Assembly (NCBI RefSeq): GCF_002260845.1
Contig: NZ_BEDT01000001.1
Location: forward strand, 124,001 to 188,000
Direction of reading: 5' to 3'
DNA: 64,000 bases
Source: Pseudolactococcus reticulitermitis
GTDB lineage: Bacteria > Bacillota > Bacilli > Lactobacillales > Streptococcaceae
Part shown: positions 51,554 through 59,929 of the stretch, one piece after another
How positions within the stretch are numbered: the first letter of the stretch is position 1
Layout: each line of letters starts with the position of its first letter
Made by a program: the position numbers and the translations under genes
The notes under the pieces: model-generated
What the model was told of the DNA's origin: nothing
Database searches by the model: none
The model's input: only the letters and a program-made list of their open reading frames with translations

Positions 51554-52621
51554 TTAGCCCCCAAAACTGTACCCTTTTTTGATGATAATGTAGATAAATA
51601 AGGGTGCGCCAATCATCGCTGTGATAATCCCAATCGGGAGTTCCACATTATGGATTAAAATCCGAGAAATTAAGTCCGCCCAAATCATGAATAAAGCACC
51701 ACAGACAGCTGTCAAGGGGAGCGTCACCTTGTGGTCACTCCCGAACAACCCACGAACAATATGCGGCACGATGAGACCGACAAAGCCAATCATACCTGAA
51801 TTGGCGACGATGAGCCCTGTTGTCAACGAGGTCATCGCCATGTAGAGTCGGCGATATCTGCTGAGTGACACGCCGAGTGTCACCGCTGCTTCATCCCCCA
51901 AAAGCATGACATTTAATAGCCTTGACTGCGTTAAAAAGAAGCCAAAAACGAGTAAAACGGGCACAATCAGCATGCCTAGTTTAGACCAAGTGGCTGATGC
52001 CAAACTCCCCATCAGCCAAAACTGAATCGTTTTGATTCCTTCTGAATTGCCAGCCAGATAAACGATGAGGTTCGAAACAGAACCAAATAAGCTACTGATG
52101 ACTGAGCCTGATAAAATCAGCTTGACACTGGTCATCCGACCACCGATATTTGACAACATCAAGACCGATAAGGTCGCAATCATAGCGCCCGCAAAAGCAC
52201 CTAAGCCAATGCCAAACTGAGATAAAAACGAACCTGAGCCAAAGCCAATCAAAATAGCAAAAGTTGCCCCTAAAGATGACCCTGATGAAATCCCTAAGAT
52301 ATAAGGATCAGCCAGCGGATTTTGAACGACAGCTTGCATGACCGTGCCACAAAGCGCTAAACCTAAGCCTACAAAAATCGCCAGTAAAATCCTGGGCATC
52401 CGGATGAACCAGATAATATTAACAGATGAAACTGGTAAGTCCTTAATCTCGCCAATCGTACCTTGACTCATCTTGTTGACCAAAATACGCCCCACATCCC
52501 AAAAGGAAATATCAGCCTGACCATTGCTGACCGAAACGATAACAGATAGAGTAATCATCATCAGAAAAAGTCCAACCCACACAAGCATCGGGGTCTGCCG
52601 TTTCCTGTTGCTAGTAAGCAT
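51554..52621 (-). CDS. FecCD-type ABC transporter permease
   Basis: A 355-residue permease with ten membrane helices. FecCD signatures: 'RMPRILLAIFVGLGLALCGTVMQAVVQNPLADP' region (about residues 75-107), 'LGISSGSSLGATFAILIG' and 'GFVGLIVPHIVRGLFGSDH'. With only one permease gene, a homodimer is expected. The ATG at 52621 (AAGGGGG upstream) is chosen over 52672. First gene of the importer operon. Confidence 0.93.
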   Translation of the reverse strand: MLTSNRKRQTPMLVWVGLFLMMITLSVIVSVSNGQADISFWDVGRILVNKMSQGTIGEIKDLPVSSVNIIWFIRMPRILLAIFVGLGLALCGTVMQAVVQNPLADPYILGISSGSSLGATFAILIGFGSGSFLSQFGIGLGAFAGAMIATLSVLMLSNIGGRMTSVKLILSGSVISSLFGSVSNLIVYLAGNSEGIKTIQFWLMGSLASATWSKLGMLIVPVLLVFGFFLTQSRLLNVMLLGDEAAVTLGVSLSRYRRLYMAMTSLTTGLIVANSGMIGFVGLIVPHIVRGLFGSDHKVTLPLTAVCGALFMIWADLISRILIHNVELPIGIITAMIGAPLFIYIIIKKGYSFGG

Positions 52622-52658
52622 GTGTTCCCCCTTTATATACAAAACGTCAAGCCAACTT

Positions 52659-52691
52659 CTACTGAAGTTCACGACTAAGTCGCATCGCTTT
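52659..52691. repeat. Dispersed 33-bp intergenic repeat, copy 2
   Basis: Matches 41804-41836 at 28 of 33 positions (CTAC-GAAGTT-ACGACTA-GTCG). Both copies lie just upstream of minus-strand membrane-protein genes. Confidence 0.6.
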
Positions 52692-52720
52692 TTTCGTATT
52701 ATTATTTTTGTAACTATTTC

Positions 52721-52764
52721 AGTATAGCCGACTTTCGATAAAATGTAAATACTTTTTTACATTT
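52721..52764 (-). promoter_or_regulatory. Importer promoter with palindromic operator over the -35
   Basis: On the minus strand TTTACA (52749-52744) and TATACT (52726-52721) are 17 bp apart. The -35 lies in a palindrome of perfect 9-bp arms, AAATGTAAA (52741-52749) and TTTACATTT (52756-52764), with a 6-base centre. A repressor here would block the FecCD-type importer operon. Confidence 0.7.
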
Positions 52765-52805
52765 GGTGTCAGACTATTTTGTCAATTCTAGGTATTTACT
52801 AACAA

Positions 52806-52892
52806 AAAAGAAACTGGGACAAACTGTAAAAAATAGATAAATCGCATGAAATTCGTTTTAAAAACGTTGATTTCATGCGGTTTATCTATTTT
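52806..52892 (-). terminator. Long hairpin with flanking GGGACA motif (terminator or miniature element)
   Basis: Arms at 52830-52852 and 52870-52892 pair over 23 bp with a single G-U, and a CGTTTT/AAAACG inner stem fills the loop. On the minus strand it is followed by TTTTTTACAG and then by TTTGTCCCAGTTTC, a motif that recurs at terminators in Lactobacillales. It lies about 60 bp beyond the glycosyltransferase stop. Confidence 0.6.
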
Positions 52893-52950
52893 ATAGTTAG
52901 CTAAATTCTGCTAATTTTTGACTTTTATTGGCACATTCTAATTTAAAACA

Positions 52951-54591
52951 TCAGAGTTCAACTTTTTCTCGTGTTCCCCAACCAGTCTGCTTATGCGTAA
53001 AATAGCCAATCAGACGAATTGTTCTTAAGACAAAGAAATTCCAAACCATCGCTAAAGGGAAAAGTGCAAAAATCTTAAACTTCTGCTTGACCCCCATATC
53101 TTCCCGGTGAATCGCAAAATAAGAAAGCGATAATACCATATTAAGTATCAAAGGGATGACAAGCATAAAGAGTAACGTCAAAAGTGTCCCTTGTGTCACA
53201 AAGAAAATGATAATTTGCAAACTCAGAACAGTTGTGATTGCAAATGTCAACCATGTCAAAAGTTGGCGCCAGAAAACAAAACTCGTCAAGTTGAAAAATG
53301 CAATTCTCCAAAATCCTCGAATAAAACTTCCTCTCATCCACCGAAGTTGCTGTCTCAATAAATGGCTAAATTTATTTGGGAAGTCTGTATAGCCAACTGA
53401 TGAAAATTGTGCGACACAGCGCCCTAACATCAAGCCACAAGCAGTTAAAAAACTATCATCGGAAAACTCAATCCGTTGTCCTCTGAATGTCTCACTTGTG
53501 AATTTCATTTCTTTTGCAAGATTAAAAACTGCCATCCGATAAAAAGCAATCGGTCCATTATTGACAGGAACACTGCCAAAAAAGCTCGCCGTAGCACGTT
53601 CAATCAATTGTTGGTGACCCACAAGTATCAATTCCATTATACCGGTCATCAGGTTATCACTCATATTTCTACCAGCAATAACACCTGCTACTGAATAAAC
53701 TTGTGCATCTTGAAAAGGAATCACGCCTTCGGCGATAGCATATTTATCAAGTGTTGTATCGGAATCAATCGTAAAGATAATATTTTCTGGACTTTCTTCA
53801 AGTTCTAAATAATCATAGGCTTTTATCAAAGAAGCGCGTTTACCACTATTTTCTTGATTAATTAACTTGAAGACAACACCTTTTTGTCGAAAAAGTCTTT
53901 CAAATCTCTCAGCTAATTGATTATAGTTAAATAATGTACTCCCATCATTGACCAAAACAACTGAATTCGGTAGCATTTCTTGTTGTAGAAGTGAGTCAAA
54001 AGTCTTTTCTAAATTCTCTACTGGTTCATTATAAGCTGGAATCAAAGCATGAACTTTCAGATTGACTTGATTTCCCTCTTTTGAAACATAAGGCGTGTAA
54101 AACAAAGAAATTAAAAAATGGAAAATGGCTAAACCACCACAAAGTACAAAGAAAGGAATCAAATTGACTAAAGCATGGCTGCTAGATATTGCAACCCGAT
54201 GATAAATATAAGCAGTAATAAGTGAGCATGTCAATATAAATAAAAATGCCAAAGTTAAACCATGACGATGAAAATGATGATGCTTTTGACTCGTCGATAC
54301 TGTACTTCCCCAGTGACCCAAAACATATTTTCGCTTATGAAAATTACAGTGACGCGATTTAGCAATCTGCTTTAATTCAGGTTTAAACCGAAAATGTACA
54401 ATTAAACTGATAAGCACAACTAAAACTGCTACCAATAATGGCAATTTCCCTGAAAGCATCAAGTCAACAATATTCTCATGGAAAAAGTGATTGATTTCTT
54501 GATAAGTCGTATGTCCCAAAATAATAACAGGTAAACTAAATACCGATATAACTACCAAAAACTCCAATACAATCATAAGTGATTTTTTCAA
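52951..54591 (-). CDS. Hyaluronan-synthase-like family 2 glycosyltransferase
   Basis: A 546-residue membrane glycosyltransferase: N-terminal helices (about 8-28, 48-66, 112-130, 143-165), a GT2 domain with VHALIPAYNEP (180-190), the DSD metal site (276-278), VNNGPIAFYR (343-352), SDDSFLT (377-383) and RQQLRW (413-418), then four or more C-terminal helices. These match the motif order of hyaluronan synthases, where GDDR.LT and QQ.RW are essential. It is longer than streptococcal HasA (about 420 residues) because of an N-terminal extension containing a His-rich stretch (KHHHFHRH). The UDP-glucose dehydrogenase gene directly upstream supports a glucuronate-containing polymer. Product not proven. 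Confidence 0.82.
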   Translation of the reverse strand: MKKSLMIVLEFLVVISVFSLPVIILGHTTYQEINHFFHENIVDLMLSGKLPLLVAVLVVLISLIVHFRFKPELKQIAKSRHCNFHKRKYVLGHWGSTVSTSQKHHHFHRHGLTLAFLFILTCSLITAYIYHRVAISSSHALVNLIPFFVLCGGLAIFHFLISLFYTPYVSKEGNQVNLKVHALIPAYNEPVENLEKTFDSLLQQEMLPNSVVLVNDGSTLFNYNQLAERFERLFRQKGVVFKLINQENSGKRASLIKAYDYLELEESPENIIFTIDSDTTLDKYAIAEGVIPFQDAQVYSVAGVIAGRNMSDNLMTGIMELILVGHQQLIERATASFFGSVPVNNGPIAFYRMAVFNLAKEMKFTSETFRGQRIEFSDDSFLTACGLMLGRCVAQFSSVGYTDFPNKFSHLLRQQLRWMRGSFIRGFWRIAFFNLTSFVFWRQLLTWLTFAITTVLSLQIIIFFVTQGTLLTLLFMLVIPLILNMVLSLSYFAIHREDMGVKQKFKIFALFPLAMVWNFFVLRTIRLIGYFTHKQTGWGTREKVEL

Positions 54592-54604
54592 ACTTTCTCT
54601 CCCC

Positions 54605-55774
54605 CTAATCTCTCACAAAAACATCGTGCGTATGCACCTTATGTGCGACATCGCACAGACTTTCATCCCAACGATTGGCGACGATAATATCAGCCACTTT
54701 TTTAAAGGCTTCTAAACTATGCACAAGTTGATTTTCCTTAAAATGTGGGACGCTCAAAGTTGGTTCGTAAATAACAATTTCAACACCTTTAGATTTTAGT
54801 CTCGCCATCACATCCTGAATCGCACTGTACCTAAAATTGTCACTACCATGTTTCATGGTTAAACGGTAAATGCCTACTACCTTAGGATTTTTTGCCATGA
54901 TATTATCAGCAACAAAGTCTTTTCGAACATCATTGGAGGCAACGATTGCTGAAATCAAGCGTTCCGGTACTTGATGATAGTTTTGTTTCAATTGCTTAGT
55001 ATCCTTGGGCAGACAGTAACCGCCATAGCCAAAACTTGGATTATTATAGTGAGAACCAATCCGTTCATCCATTCCCATTGCTTCAATGATTTGCTTCGAT
55101 TTTAGACCATTTATCTGAGCAAAAGTATCCAATTCATTGAAATAAGCGACACGGAGGGCTAGATAGGTATTGGAAAATAACTTGACTGCTTCCGCCTCTG
55201 TTTCGCCAGTATAGAGCACAGATACGTCCTTATCCCAAGTATTTCGCAAAAACATATCACCGATTTCTCTTGCGGCATTACTGGTATCGCCAATGACAAT
55301 CCGAGAAGGATATAAATTATCATACAGTGCTGTTCCTTCGCGCAAAAACTCAGGACAAAAAATAATCGTTTGAACGCTTGGATACTTTTCTTTTAAGTTT
55401 GCAACATAGCCGATTGGAATCGTTGATTTGATGATAAATTTGGCATCAGCTTTGAGCTGAATGGCTTTTTCTATCACCGCCTCAATGGTTGACGTATCAA
55501 AGTAACCCGTTTCTTCGTCATAATCGGTCGGTGTGGCAATTAATAGATAATCACCCCATAAAACCGTTCGCTCAAAATCTGTCGTATAGACCACATTTGA
55601 ACGCTTTTCTTTAATAAATGTTTCAATGTAATCATCTACTAAAGGGGAGTGGTCATCATTTAACAAACTAATTTTATGGGCATCAATATCATAGCTAATC
55701 ACCTCTTCATGCTGCCCTAACAATAATGAATTGGCCAGTCCAACATACCCTAGCCCAAATACTGATATTCGCAT
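54605..55774 (-). CDS. UDP-glucose 6-dehydrogenase (HasB-like)
   Basis: A 389-residue nucleotide-sugar dehydrogenase that makes UDP-glucuronate from UDP-glucose. NAD site ISVFGLGYVGLANSLLL, 'STIPIGYVANLKEKYP', CPEFLREGTALYDN and the catalytic cysteine in FGYGGYCLPKDTKQL are intact. Length and sequence resemble streptococcal HasB. The start MRISVFGLGYVG at 55774 is canonical; an ATG 12 bases upstream is possible. It precedes the glycosyltransferase by 13 bp, opposite to hasAB order of group A streptococci. Confidence 0.92.
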   Translation of the reverse strand: MRISVFGLGYVGLANSLLLGQHEEVISYDIDAHKISLLNDDHSPLVDDYIETFIKEKRSNVVYTTDFERTVLWGDYLLIATPTDYDEETGYFDTSTIEAVIEKAIQLKADAKFIIKSTIPIGYVANLKEKYPSVQTIIFCPEFLREGTALYDNLYPSRIVIGDTSNAAREIGDMFLRNTWDKDVSVLYTGETEAEAVKLFSNTYLALRVAYFNELDTFAQINGLKSKQIIEAMGMDERIGSHYNNPSFGYGGYCLPKDTKQLKQNYHQVPERLISAIVASNDVRKDFVADNIMAKNPKVVGIYRLTMKHGSDNFRYSAIQDVMARLKSKGVEIVIYEPTLSVPHFKENQLVHSLEAFKKVADIIVANRWDESLCDVAHKVHTHDVFVRD

Positions 55775-55912
55775 TTTTGCTCTCATTCTCCCAGTCTTTT
55801 TTCATAATTTCCTCATCTGTTGTTCTATTTCTTTTACATGTATACAAAAATACAGAACATTCATTATTATAATATATTTCAAACAACTTAGTTCCTCTAT
55901 TTTCACCCTGAA

Positions 55913-56255
55913 TTAAGTAAAAATAAAGAATCTACAAACATTATCTACCCTCTTGACTCTAAAAATATTAGTTTTAATATAATTGTTTGTTTTGGAAATA
56001 ATAGTTTGTAAATTTTTTACTTGTTCATCTGAGATATCACTATCTTGAGATAAGTTCAAAATAAATTGATTATTTTGAACAATCACATCCTTGTCTAGTT
56101 TTTTTCATTTTCTGAATTGGGAATGTCTCCCTTATATTATGCCCCCCTAATACTGAAGCGGACACACTGCTAATAAGAGTAATCACGGTACCTAAAGTAA
56201 TGAAAATAAGTAAAATATTTACTTGATTACTACAAATGTAAGAGAAAGAAAATGT
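55913..56255 (-). pseudogene. Frameshifted remnant of a membrane or exported protein
   Basis: On the minus strand one frame reads a hydrophobic signal/anchor ('NILLIFITLGTVITLISSVS') then 'GHNIRETFPIQKMKK' and soon stops; after a shift at an A7 tract the next frame continues 'LDKDVIVQNNQFILNLSQ' through 'SDEQVKNLQTIISKTNNY' to a stop at 55913-55915. No start codon is left; further upstream pieces ('GKRPINLFPDYKHFLSLTFV') in another frame suggest more damage. The family is not recognised. It lies just upstream of the hyaluronan-like pair. Confidence 0.5.
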
Positions 56256-56286
56256 TTATAGTCAGGAAATAAGTTGATTGGTCTCT

Positions 56287-56308
56287 TGCCATCGTCATGG
56301 CATTTTTT
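56287..56308 (+). terminator. Isolated plus-strand hairpin with T-run
   Basis: TGCCAT-CGTC-ATGGCA followed by TTTTTTAT. No plus-strand gene precedes it within the gap, so it may end a small RNA or be chance. Confidence 0.35.
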
Positions 56309-56606
56309 ATTTCAAGGTTCTTAAAAACATCCCTCTATCTTACAGCTTCATTTTAACATGTCAAAAACATAAGCTTCAAGTTTTGATACATGACATGGTG
56401 TCACTTTTCGATACTTATAAATATTGAATTAATAGGAAGTTTTATCCTAATAATAGGGAAATTGGAGGACATGTTGTCTCTTTTTTAGATAGAAAAAAAG
56501 CTTTCATAAACTACTGTAAAGGCTTTCAAAAAGCACTCTGAATTTTAACCTTTTCTAAATTTTTTCCGTACTCTAATGATAGTGTAATCTCTATCATTTA
56601 AAAGAC

Positions 56607-56644
56607 AAAAAAACGCATTTGAACTAGTCTTCAAATACGTTTTT
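56607..56644 (-). terminator. Terminator after smpB
   Basis: AAAACGTATTTGAA/TTCAAATGCGTTTT inverted repeat followed on the minus strand by a T-run, 10 bp after the stop. Confidence 0.85.
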
Positions 56645-56653
56645 CTTCTTGAC

Positions 56654-57124
56654 TCAACGGTTAAAAGCTTTCAATTGCTTCGCAATATCACGATTTTGTT
56701 CTTTACGCTTAATCGTTTCACGTTTATCGTAATTCTTCTTACCTTTGGCAAGTCCCATCAAAACTTTGGCAAAACCATCTTTGATGTAGACACGTAAAGG
56801 GACAAAACTCATGCCGGCCTGTGAAATTTCAGCTTCAATTTTAGCGATTTGCTTTTTATGCAGTAACAGTTTGCGACTGCGCGTCGGGTCAACATTCCAT
56901 ATATTACCTTCGTCGAAAGGTGAAATGTGAACATTACTCAGCCAAACTTCGCCATTTCGCACACGGGCAAAACCATCTCTAATATTAATCCGAGCTTGTC
57001 TGACTGACTTGATTTCTGTGCCGGTCAGCACGATCCCCGCCTCAAATGTTTCGGTAATCTCATAGTCATAATGCGCCTTTTTATTTTGGGCGACCACATT
57101 ATCCTTGACTTTATCTTTTGCCAT
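56654..57124 (-). CDS. smpB: SsrA-binding protein SmpB
   Basis: A 156-residue SmpB that carries tmRNA to stalled ribosomes. Family segments: '[20 protein letters not shown]', [19 protein letters not shown], '[20 protein letters not shown]' and the basic C-terminal tail ([19 protein letters not shown]). Downstream of rnr by 14 bp, a common arrangement since RNase R is recruited by tmRNA-SmpB. The ssrA gene is not in this window. Confidence 0.96.
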   Translation of the reverse strand: MAKDKVKDNVVAQNKKAHYDYEITETFEAGIVLTGTEIKSVRQARINIRDGFARVRNGEVWLSNVHISPFDEGNIWNVDPTRSRKLLLHKKQIAKIEAEISQAGMSFVPLRVYIKDGFAKVLMGLAKGKKNYDKRETIKRKEQNRDIAKQLKAFNR

Positions 57125-57138
57125 TTACACACGACCTC

Positions 57139-59442
57139 CTATTTTTTTCTAGCAGGTTTGCCGCCTTTTTTATGAAAAGGTTTCTTGTCTTTATCTTTAT
57201 TTTTCTTCCAGTCGGGGCGTTTATCACGGGAATCACGTCCGCCATGGCTCTCTCTACTGCGCTTTTCAACCGCTTCAACGACGTCTAAATCGCTGTCGAC
57301 ATGTTCAAAGTCGATGTCGCCAGTGACTTTATCAGCTTTCACTAACTTGACTTTAACCGGCTGTCCCATGCGGAACACCTTGCCGGTGCGCTCGCCTTTA
57401 AGAGTCAAATCGCGCTCGTTGAAGTTGTAAAAATCATCGCCCAGCGTTGACATGTGGACCAAGCCCTCGATGGTATTTGGGAGCGAGACGAAGAAACCGA
57501 AGCGGGTTACAGATGAGATTGTCACGTCGTACTCAGTGTCGACATAACTTGCCATGTACTCTGCTTTTTTCATGGCCTCGACGGCACGTTCCGCATCGAT
57601 GGCTCGGCGTTCGCGAGACGATGTGAGCTGAGCAATTTCAGGGATAATTGCTTCGAAATGCTCGATAACTTCCGTCGTCGGGTGGCTTTCAGCACGAATC
57701 AAGCGATGCACCAGTAAATCTGGGTAACGGCGAATCGGTGATGTGAAATGCGTGTAGTACTCCGCAGCCAGACCGAAATGTCCGAGGTTATCTTCATCAT
57801 AACGGGCTTGTTGCATGGAGCGTAAGAGCATGGTTGACAGCACCATTTCACCCGGTTGATCCTTGATTTTCAGCATGAAATCTTGCAAGTCTTTTGACTG
57901 CATGTTTTCAGGTGTGCCTTTCAAAGGAATACCAAAAACTGAGGCGAAATCAATAAAACGGGTTAATTTATCGGCTTTGGGATGCTCATGCACCCGATAG
58001 ATAAATGGCAGTTCACGTGTCGCAAAGCTACGCGCAACCGTTTCATTGGCAATCAGCATGAAGGACTCAATCATCATCTCAGCTATCCCACGTTTGCGGA
58101 CTTGAATCTCGATGGGTTTACCGAGTTTATCAACGATGATTTTCGCTTCTTGGGTTTCAAAGTCGATTGACCCACGACGCGCACGCATGGCTAGCAAAAT
58201 GGCATGAAGTTTCGCCATTTGTTCAACTGATGCTGCAATCGCCGCAAATTTTTCTAGATATTCTTGATTGCCAGCCAGCATTTCATTGACATCCGAGTAG
58301 GTCATGCGTTCCGTTGTTTTAATCACAGACTGAGAAATTTGGTAGTTGACAACATAGCCGTCAGGGTTAATTTCCATGACACATGACTGCGTGAAGCGAT
58401 TCACACGAGGATTCAGTGAACAGATGCCATTTGACAAGCGTTCAGGCAGCATCGGAACAACGCGGTCTGTCACGTAAGTCGACGTCCCACGGTTGAGAGC
58501 TTCACGGTCAAGGGCAGAGCCTTCGGTCACATAGTAGCTGACATCGGCGATATGCACGCCAAGCTCAATGTTACCGTTATCTAGTGCTTTGATATGGACA
58601 GCATCGTCAAGGTCTTTGGCATCTGCACCGTCAATGGTAAAGGCGATTTCGTTACGGTAATCGACACGACCGATGATGTCTTTTTCTTCGATTTCATCTG
58701 GCACAGCGTTGGCTTCAGCGAGGACGTCTTCTGGGAATGGCGATGGAATCCCCATTGATTCCAAGACTTCTAGGACGTCAATCCCTGTATCCGTTGCTTT
58801 ACCGATAATCTCAGTGACAAGACCTTGGAGGACTTCTGGAAAATCACGGTCAGGATAATGGGTAACATCGACACGGACAATATCGCCAACTTCTGGGTGC
58901 AAGCCTTTTTTAGAAATATTGGTTCTAAAGGGAATTTTCTTATTCTTATTGATAACGTAGCCTAAAAGCGAGCCGCTATTTTTTTTCTCATCTTCATCAA
59001 AAGCATAAAACTCACCGACGAGACTTGTCACCGCGCGAGATTTGATGGCAACGACTTTCCCTTCAGCCTCATTGCCTTTGAGGGGATTCGCTGGCGACGT
59101 AATTTTGACCTCGACAACATCTTCATTCATGGCAAATTTGGTATTGCCACGTTTGACAAAGACATCAGGTTCATTTTCGCCAATTCTGACGAAACCAAAA
59201 CCACGTGGGTTGGCAGAGAAAGTGCCTTCTAGGACTTCTGCTTCTGGCTGCGGGAGGGCAAGATTGCCACCAGCTGTTACTTCAATGGCTTTGCTTTCTT
59301 CTAATTGGGCAATTGTTTTGATCAAATGCTTATAATCGCTAGCATCATCAGCCATTCCTAGATTGCTGGCTAACATTTTTGGTGAGATTGATTTTGATGG
59401 CATATTTGCCAAAAAATCCGTTATTTTTTTACTTAATTTCAT
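57139..59442 (-). CDS. rnr: Ribonuclease R
   Basis: A 767-residue 3'-5' exoribonuclease: N-terminal winged-helix region, cold-shock domains (about 70-220), RNB catalytic domain with the Asp cluster in 'AFTIDGADAKDLDDAVHI' (about 266-283), an S1 domain (about 640-715) and a Lys-rich tail of about 45 residues. Degrades structured RNA, including mRNA released by trans-translation. Sits between secG and smpB. Confidence 0.96.
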   Translation of the reverse strand: MKLSKKITDFLANMPSKSISPKMLASNLGMADDASDYKHLIKTIAQLEESKAIEVTAGGNLALPQPEAEVLEGTFSANPRGFGFVRIGENEPDVFVKRGNTKFAMNEDVVEVKITSPANPLKGNEAEGKVVAIKSRAVTSLVGEFYAFDEDEKKNSGSLLGYVINKNKKIPFRTNISKKGLHPEVGDIVRVDVTHYPDRDFPEVLQGLVTEIIGKATDTGIDVLEVLESMGIPSPFPEDVLAEANAVPDEIEEKDIIGRVDYRNEIAFTIDGADAKDLDDAVHIKALDNGNIELGVHIADVSYYVTEGSALDREALNRGTSTYVTDRVVPMLPERLSNGICSLNPRVNRFTQSCVMEINPDGYVVNYQISQSVIKTTERMTYSDVNEMLAGNQEYLEKFAAIAASVEQMAKLHAILLAMRARRGSIDFETQEAKIIVDKLGKPIEIQVRKRGIAEMMIESFMLIANETVARSFATRELPFIYRVHEHPKADKLTRFIDFASVFGIPLKGTPENMQSKDLQDFMLKIKDQPGEMVLSTMLLRSMQQARYDEDNLGHFGLAAEYYTHFTSPIRRYPDLLVHRLIRAESHPTTEVIEHFEAIIPEIAQLTSSRERRAIDAERAVEAMKKAEYMASYVDTEYDVTISSVTRFGFFVSLPNTIEGLVHMSTLGDDFYNFNERDLTLKGERTGKVFRMGQPVKVKLVKADKVTGDIDFEHVDSDLDVVEAVEKRSRESHGGRDSRDKRPDWKKNKDKDKKPFHKKGGKPARKK

Positions 59443-59550
59443 ATCTTCTTTCTATGTTTTTAAAGATGTGGCCTATCACAACACAAAAAGCCGAGAGTTT
59501 ATCCCAGCCTTTCTTTCGGGTCACCGATTACTTTACTGCTCAACCCGTCA

Positions 59551-59799
59551 TTATCTGGTAGATAAAACAACTAGTGCAAAACCGACAAGCAGCCAAAGTC
59601 CAATCATCACACCAGTAAAGCGTTGCATCACGGCTTCAAAACCACGTGCTTTACGGCGTTCAAACAATTCATCGCCACCACCTGTAAAGGCACTCGCAGC
59701 ACTGTCTTGTTTAGAGGGTTGAATCATAATTGACACAATCAAAATTGCTGACAATATAAGTAAGACTGCAATTAATATATCGTAAATAACTTTTATCAT
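59551..59799 (-). CDS. secG: Preprotein translocase subunit SecG
   Basis: An 82-residue SecG with two membrane helices (about 4-26 and 59-80). The connecting segment MIQPSKQDSAASAFTGGGDE matches the family. First gene of secG-rnr-smpB. An extended -10 (TGT TATAAT, minus strand near 59870) and an 8-bp inverted repeat (TATTTCTA/TAGAAATA, 59831-59851) lie in front of it. Confidence 0.92.
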   Translation of the reverse strand: MIKVIYDILIAVLLILSAILIVSIMIQPSKQDSAASAFTGGGDELFERRKARGFEAVMQRFTGVMIGLWLLVGFALVVLSTR

Positions 59800-59899
59800 C
59801 TTCTCCGACTTTCTTCTTACAACATTTAGTTATTTCTATATGCTAGAAATAGCCATTATGTAACTATTATAACATAAAAAACATATCTTTGCTCAAAAT

Positions 59900-59926
59900 A
59901 AAAAAAGAACTTCTCAATTCTTTTTC
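59900..59926 (-). terminator. Terminator after trxB
   Basis: On the minus strand AAAAAGAA and TTCTTTTT arms with an 8-base loop followed by more T, overlapping the trxB end. Confidence 0.6.
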
Positions 59927-59929
59927 ATT

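Larger units (their letters stand above)
55775..56653. other. 879-bp AT-rich gap with gene remnant and isolated hairpins
   Basis: No intact gene. It holds a frameshifted minus-strand remnant (55913-56255, possibly extending to about 56333), a promoter-like TTGACA/TAAGAT pair near 56360 on the minus strand, a plus-strand hairpin with T-run at 56287-56308, and the smpB terminator. Nothing resembling tmRNA was seen despite the nearby smpB. Confidence 0.6.

Noticed and set aside
56200-56600. tmRNA (ssrA) gene next to smpB
   Set aside because: The gap lacks a tag-peptide frame, tRNA-like ends and a terminal CCA sequence, and contains a decayed protein gene instead.
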